Assembly (NCBI GenBank): GCA_030340625.1
Contig: JAOPHQ010002281.1
Coordinates: 1 to 64,000 of the forward strand
Length of the DNA: 64,000 nucleotides
Direction of reading: 5' to 3'
From: Merluccius polli
Taxonomy: Eukaryota > Chordata > Actinopteri > Gadiformes > Merlucciidae
The position numbers were made by a program, and so were the translations under genes. Each line of letters begins with the position of its first letter. Position 1 is the stretch's first letter. The notes beneath the pieces were generated by a model, which saw only the letters and a list, made by a program, of their open reading frames with translations, did not search any database and was not told where the DNA came from. Below are positions 59,334 to 64,000 of this stretch, one piece after another.

Positions 59334-59675
59334 GTGGACACTGCTGATGAACACGATAATGCATCTAATCATGAGGAGAGTGAGGTTGAGCCGGAGGTGA
59401 TATCAGAGCCTGAACATGTCATTGCTAATGAGAGTGATGATATAGGGAATACTGTTAATGATGCAGATGCACCTGTTGGACAACGAAGTAGAACTGTATC
59501 TGATAGAGATTCAGTTGTGGCAGCGGATGAGGAAGTCAACCCTCAGAGAAATTCTCCTAGACGAGGGAAGAGGTCAATTAAGCCTGTTATTAGATTAACA
59601 TATGATGAGGTAGGCAGATCAAAGGACCAGCCTTTAACTATAGTCCATAGGGGTGTAGTCATAAAAATTGGTTAA
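59334..59675 (+). pseudogene. Second forward copy of the Gypsy pol C-terminal tail
   Basis: 113 codons identical to the polyprotein tail, again part of the palindrome. A fourth, truncated copy follows on the minus strand up to 60053. Confidence 0.9.
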
Positions 59676-60049
59676 ACTCATTTGTCTGGTTAGGTCTCAT
59701 GAGGGCATGAGGACGTTTAAGGGGGGGAAAATATAGCACAGGGCTACACTCTCCCCCCCTTAAACGTCCTCATGCCCTCATGAGACCTAACCAGACAAAT
59801 GAGTTTAACCAATTTTTATGACTACACCCCTATGGACTATAGTTAAAGGCTGGTCCTTTGATCTGCCTACCTCATCATATGTTAATCTAATAACAGGCTT
59901 AATTGACCTCTTCCCTCGTCTAGGAGAATTTCTCTGAGGGTTGACTTCCTCATCCGCTGCCACAACTGAATCTCTATCAGATACAGTTCTACTTCGTTGT
60001 CCAACAGGTGCATCTGCATCATTAACAGTATTCCCTATATCATCACTCT

Positions 60050-60799
60050 CATTCTGTCTTTGTCATTACACGTGGCTCTTTCCAGAACATGAGGTTAGAG
60101 ACAAATTGTTGTACTTTTCAGTTAAGAGAACTATAATAGCAATGATCGTGTGATGCGCCGGAGAATTGGTTGTGGAAGATTGTATGGTGCGAGCTCCGAA
60201 CGGGGGTTCACATAAGCGGAGGAGAGAAGGCCCCCGCGCCGTTTGGCGAAGACGGAGAGCGAGGACCTGTCGGGAGTGGACCTGTCGAGAGTGGACAGGT
60301 CAAGAGTGGACCGGTCGGGAGGAAGACCGCGTGATTTTCCCGTTCGTTTGCACGCGCGGACGCGCGCACACACGGACACACACACACGGCTCCCCTCCGC
60401 ATGAGGTACAATTTTAAGTTTGTTTTGTTTGCTCGGAGGAGTGAAGCGGCTCTTTGGTTTTCAGCCTCCACGTACCCGAGCGTCGACCCAGGCCTGCAAC
60501 GTGGGGTTATATTTAGTTAATGCCGGCCTAGAACTTTTTTTTTTATAGTTTATATGAGTTAGCATTGAACAATACTATTGCTCTATGTTGTATTGTATCC
60601 TTGATGACCCGTTAAATTGATTTGTGCTATAGTAAACATTTGATATTCAGACTACCAAGAATGTGTGTTCACTACAAACTAATAACCTAAATTGTGCAAA
60701 TTTCCACACATAGTGTGGTTGGTTACATTGAACTCTGGAGCGTCCCAGGTTGGTCGAATAACATTATCATGCCCATAGTCAGGGCATGGGGGCGCTACA
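60050..60799 (+). repeat. 3' LTR, remaining part
   Basis: From about ATTCTGTCTTTGTCATTACA it matches the 5' LTR from about 51940 to 52690. The LTR start (58807-58828) is separated from it by the palindrome. The 15-bp tandem units recur at about 60265-60322. Confidence 0.9.
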
Positions 60800-60928
60800 T
60801 TCGGATAGCACAATTTCATATATTTGAACTACTGTAAATACATGAATTGTTTGGAGTTCACATTGTGGGAATATTGAGCAAAGTGATTTTACAGCAGTTC
60901 AAATATATGCAATTGTGCTATCCGAAGG
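60800..60928. repeat. Small hairpin element with TTCGGATAGCACAATT ends
   Basis: 60800-60837 and about 60889-60928 are inverted repeats (TTCGGATAGCACAATT and AATTGTGCTATCCGAA). The middle carries an about 30-bp string (GAATTGTTTGGAGTTCACAT) also found in the fold-back element core. The same hairpin sequence adjoins the Gypsy insertion point. Confidence 0.7.
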
Positions 60929-61135
60929 TACACATATGGGACTTTTATTGTTGAATTTCTCCAAAATGGTACAGTAAAATGCTTGATATTGCAAGTGGTA
61001 TTTCAGACTGGACGTGCTGCGATGATAGCTCAGTTCACAACGACAAAACACACAGATCACTTTGGTCTTGTCAATGGAACCATTTGGCAACTTTTTAAAA
61101 GTAAACTTTCCATTCAGAATATTATTGGCATCCAT
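60899..61135 (-). pseudogene. BED zinc-finger fragment, right-arm copy
   Basis: The same start and finger as the left-arm copy, with S to L and D to N changes near residues 16-18. It diverges right after SSLKYHL because the 405-bp deletion fuses it to unrelated sequence. Non-functional fragment. Confidence 0.6.
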
Positions 61136-61283
61136 TTCGGCGTCTCGCGCTCGCCATCCACTCAAAACGTAACGTCTACTACTCTTAAACAAGTGTGTGC
61201 GGCGTGCCTGTTTTGTTTCCGCTCTAGATCCGGTGTGGTGTTGTAGTTTTTGACGGAATGAGGGCTGTGTGAGTGCGCGTGCG

Positions 61284-61349
<66 letters not shown>

Positions 61350-62063
61350 CGAGCCTGGGTTGAGCGCGAGGAACATTATGAGAGAGTTACGGCTAACTTT
61401 ATGTTGGAGTTGTTTTGGCGTGGTTACGGCCGACAGTAACCTGTTCTGTTGCAGCAATAAATGTTGTTTGCTGAACAGCACTGCGTCGTCTTTCCAACGC
61501 GTCCTGGCGGACGCTACGTTATGTTTATGAATGGCAGTGGCATGGCCACCCTACTCACTGTACCTTGCACATGAATATATGAACCTGTGTATTATTTCAA
61601 TATCTTAGTATTGAATGCACAATAACAAGGTACATTTATACATGGCACTATAGGACCAGTTTAATATAAAACACAATTTTACACAACATAAGTAGGGGGT
61701 CCCCGCTCCATCTCTCTATCAGTTTGGGGGTCCTTGGCCTGGAAAGCGTTGAAGACCCCTGATTGAGGCTATTTGTTTATTTATTTAGTTTAGCGCTCCT
61801 TAAATTAAATTCACGCTTCAAAACGCACGACTTTTACTTATAAGGCGAGCTTTACTTTGAAGGCGAGCTGTCTCTGTTTCCGGCTCTCCACTTCCTTGTT
61901 CAATTTTCATTGTACAACTTGGATAATGGAACAAGCTGACGCTTTGGCGCGCTGAATTGCATTGCACGTCTCGGACAATGAAAATACGCAATACCCCCGA
62001 AACTGGCCTTTTTCATTATACAACGTGAACAACTGTAAATGAATTATACTTCGTACACGGACC
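60992..62063 (-). repeat. Right arm of large inverted duplication
   Basis: Reverse complement of 50158-51177, with an expanded (TG)n tract (about 61268-61347). A hAT-like end lies at 61761. Further inward (60900-60991) homology resumes with 51583-51655, so about 405 bp present on the left side is missing here. Confidence 0.88.
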
Positions 62064-62446
62064 ACATTGCCCGTTGTTTAGCTTCGCACCTGGTTTCTGT
62101 CAAGTATCGCTTATCGCTAACTATTGTGTCGCTATATCAGGGTACGTGGAGTGCCTTCCTGCAAAGGCATGGGGCGCACCTATAAACCATCGAACTGTGA
62201 CGGATAGTTCACGTGAGGGGTTTACTCTGAGGGGAGGGGGGAAGCGCCTAGCAAGAGGGTATGGTAAACATCTATAAACCATCACACTGTGACTGGCATT
62301 CTTGAGAAGGGATTTCTGTGAGGGGAGGGGGAGGGAGCACTGATAAGCAATGTTTACTATGTCTGTGTTCTTTCTGGCCTTTACTATTGTGGGACCTTTT
62401 AGCATAACATTCTTAATATATAGCATAGCATTCTTAATATTTCAAT
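62064..62446. repeat. Repeat-like region with two about 85-95-bp imperfect tandem units
   Basis: ATAAACCATCGAACTGTGAC ... GAGGGGAGGGGG at about 62180-62242 recurs as ATAAACCATCACACTGTGAC ... GAGGGGAGGGGG at about 62274-62332. It may be an LTR enhancer-like region, but I cannot assign it. Confidence 0.45.
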
Positions 62447-62596
62447 ATTATTACTCCTGTATCAGAGCTATAGAGTAAACAACTCTATAAACAACTATGT
62501 TTACTCTATAGCTCTGATTCCTGCACCATGTTTCAATGACGTCAGGTTGCTAGGGGCTACAGCTGACAGACGCCACCTGTCCCATTGGGAGGACCC
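62447..62596 (+). mobile_element. Fragment of fold-back element core
   Basis: Matches the start of the core shared by elements 1 and 2, from TTATTACTCCTGTATCAGAG to CATTGGGAGGACC, including its 18-bp-arm hairpin. It ends where a CATAGACATATATACATAG sequence begins. Confidence 0.85.
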
Positions 62597-62720
62597 ATAG
62601 ACATATATACATAGACGCCTCATAGACTGACGCTGCCCGTTAGAGCTGACGTATCAGCGCGGCCGCCATCTTGGCAGGGGACCCAGTGCGCCCCCAGTGC
62701 ATTCATTTCTATGGAGGAAG
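62597..62720. repeat. Dispersed repeat with CATAGACATATATACAT start
   Basis: Begins CCATAGACATATATACATAG and includes GCGGCCGCCATCTTGG. The opening motif also occurs in the outer arms of fold-back element 2. I recall similar sequence as a common fish repeat, not further classified. Confidence 0.4.
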
Positions 62721-62903
62721 GATACCCAACTACAATAATAAGCATAACTCCCCGAATTTTTACCGGATTTTCACACGGTTTGGTTTGTTACAAATGGCAG
62801 AGATTTATTTATGATACAGGACGAATTTTTATTTATTTTTTATTTTTTTTAATAATAAGAATTATTGTTCAATCTTACTTGTTAAAGGTAATCCCACGCG
62901 ATC

Positions 62904-63444
62904 TGGGGGGTATACTACGAAGCTCGATTAGTGGGTTAGCGAGGTATGTTGCGCTCAAAGCCTGGGTTAGCTGTCCTACGAAAGTCGCTCTCTTTTAGCG
63001 TCGCTATATCACCATGGTAACTTATGCTGGCAACCAAACCTGGTCGGGAGGAGGTTTTCAGCTAAGACTTTCCGATTAGATCAGCTTCTTAAAGCTGAGC
63101 GCCGCTTTCGGGACAGATCCGATCCCTTTATGAGAGATACAGGTTCTCATCAGAGGGTATTCGCTATTTGGTCGTCCTTGTTGGACCTTATGAAGGCAAT
63201 GCTACAAAAAGAAGCCGTGCGCAGTGTGTCTGTTTCACTGCGATTTGTTGCCACGGGGACATATTTGCATACAGTTGGTGATGCCGAACATATAAGCAAA
63301 AAGGTGCCTTCCGATACGCAAGGTTGTAGCTGCCCTAAATACACTGCTAAATATGTTCGTGGTGTTTCCCAACTTTTTGCCAACACAAACTGTCAAGTTG
63401 CAAGTTATCAACTTGCAGGTAAAAGAAAAAACCTGTATACGTGA
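62904..63444 (+). pseudogene. PIF/Harbinger transposase fragment (HARBI1-like)
   Basis: A probable element end (GGGGGGTATACTACGAAGCT at 62904) is followed by a frame from 63130 that contains VSLRFVATGTYLHTVGDAEH and ISK. This matches the helix-turn-helix region near the N-terminus of Harbinger transposases. The frame runs on for about 60 residues without further recognisable match and lacks the DDE catalytic part. A truncated, inactive copy. Confidence 0.6.
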
Positions 63445-63500
63445 ATGAGCGGTAGCGCGTCAGTCTTCAGATTCTGCGTGCTGGGTTCGATTCCCAAGTG
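63434..63500 (+). other. tRNA-like sequence (+ strand)
   Basis: GAGCGGTAGCGCG resembles an A box and GGGTTCGATTCCCA (about 63483-63496) a B box, at tRNA-like spacing. The acceptor and anticodon stems do not pair cleanly, so it is a tRNA pseudogene or SINE head. Confidence 0.4.
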
Positions 63501-63635
63501 AAGTGGGTATGTGTAGTTTATTAAAAAAAAAGTTAGATTTCTTATGTCATATGGAATACTTATTCATTAATGTTATGGAATTATCCAGTTTGGTAATCTA
63601 GATGAGGGTAAAAGGCAAGATGATGGACAGGCAAC

Positions 63636-63697
63636 ATATGAACCCCGGTCGCTGGCGTTCAGCTCACATCCTAATCCACTACACCGCCGTCGCTACC
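63636..63697 (-). other. tRNA-like sequence (- strand)
   Basis: On the minus strand GGTGTAGTGGATTAGGATG resembles an A box and CCGGGGTTCATATG a B box. It faces the tRNA-like sequence at 63434-63500. Stems are imperfect, so probably a SINE or pseudogene. Confidence 0.35.
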
Positions 63698-63803
63698 GTC
63701 CAGCACATGCAATACGTTTCTTACATATAGGATGTATTTGAAAGGAATTCCCTAAATTACACAAAAAAGCAAGTTGGAGGTTGCTTTTGCATTTTGCAAT
63801 CAT

Positions 63804-63872
63804 ATGCGTAAGAATTGTTCGCCATTAATCCCAATAGAGTATTGGGATTAATGGCGAACAATTCTTACGCAT
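63804..63872. repeat. Perfect palindrome, 33-bp arms and 3-nt loop
   Basis: 63804-63836 is an exact reverse complement of 63840-63872 around GAG. It is not part of a recognised gene or element. Confidence 0.95.
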
Positions 63873-64000
63873 TCATAGAATCTGCTGTTTTTTGCCAGCA
63901 TGGGCAACTGTATCGCCCCTTGCCGTTATTTGCTTTTTAAACTCCTCGTATGAGTTCATAATCACTACTTGCTCCTCCTGAGTGACATACACAGCCCGTG

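Larger units (their letters stand above)
58339..60053. repeat. Nested palindrome disrupting the 3' LTR
   Basis: Inner palindrome: arms 58339-58802 and 58828-59291, spacer 25 bp. Outer palindrome: arms 58502-59264 and 59291-60053 (763 bp each), spacer 26 bp. The pol tail therefore appears four times in alternating orientation: + to 58750, - at 58880-59221, + at 59334-59675, and - up to 60053. Two inverted copies of the first about 22 bp of the LTR lie between them. The bases I compared match perfectly. About 265 bp of normal LTR (equivalent to 51677-51940) is missing at this place. Confidence 0.9.
51655..60799 (+). mobile_element. Ty3/Gypsy LTR retrotransposon, nearly complete
   Basis: 5' LTR 51655-52690, primer-binding site 52696-52713, single gag-pol frame 52811-58750, purine tract near 58794-58806, rearranged 3' LTR 58807-60799. 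LTR ends are TGTAG...CTACA. The direct flanks TTAG (51651-51654) and TTCG (60800-60803) are an imperfect 4-bp duplication. The related inverted copy at about 60921-60940 shows the uninterrupted target reading ACCTTCGGATAGC. From about 51,953 to 52,690 the 5' LTR matches 60,062-60,799 with a constant 8,109-bp offset and no difference in the parts I compared, so the insertion is young. Confidence 0.93.

Noticed and set aside
58440..60053. The pol-tail copies as extra retroelement genes
   Set aside because: They are mirror copies within the palindrome, without start context or upstream domains.

Overview
The window is eukaryotic and almost certainly from a teleost fish. It carries one spliced gene with long introns and GT-AG junctions, very dense microsatellites, SINE tails of the LINE-2-mobilised type, hAT and Harbinger debris, and a Ty3/Gypsy element of a kind found in fish. 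No prokaryotic features, rRNA genes or CRISPR arrays are visible. Family names come from recognised motifs; no search was run.

The host gene is rbpms (RNA-binding protein with multiple splicing) on the + strand. Seven coding exons between 6,852 and 27,542 join in frame to a protein of about 194 residues: an RRM in exons 2-5, a proline-rich linker, and the C-terminal tail ending RQFC. A 13.4 kb intron (27,544-40,904) then leads to a probable 3' UTR exon (40,905 to about 43,450). Upstream (1-6,851) I see only simple repeats. The rest of the gene is intron with microsatellites, poly(C)/poly(G) runs, SINE remnants and two short perfect palindromes.

The last rbpms intron holds two about 3 kb fold-back elements (28,726-31,744 and 35,308-38,664). 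Each has about 1.1-1.3 kb inverted arms, an about 840 bp loop, identical 10-bp ends (CAACCCAGTC) and a 7-bp target-site duplication. They share core and loop but differ in their outer arms. Fragments of the same modules recur at 49.3-49.7 kb and 62.4-62.6 kb.

From 43.5 kb to the end the DNA is nested mobile elements: a SINE, hAT-like ends, a MITE with 29-bp inverted repeats, a broken non-LTR ORF1 with zinc knuckles (47.8-48.7 kb), and a 9.1 kb Gypsy retrotransposon (51,655-60,799). The Gypsy element has one uninterrupted 1,979-residue Gag-Pol frame, a PNMA-like Gag and a tRNA-Pro-type primer site. It sits in the middle of a larger inverted duplication (50,158-51,177 and 60,992-62,063) that carries a BED-finger hAT transposase fragment on both arms. 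Its 3' LTR is broken by a nested palindrome holding four alternating copies of the pol tail. The distal end has a PIF/Harbinger transposase fragment, two tRNA-like stretches and a 33-bp-arm palindrome.

The main theme beyond rbpms is inverted duplication at every scale: kilobase fold-back elements, an inverted segmental duplication, a nested retroelement palindrome, and several perfect short hairpins.
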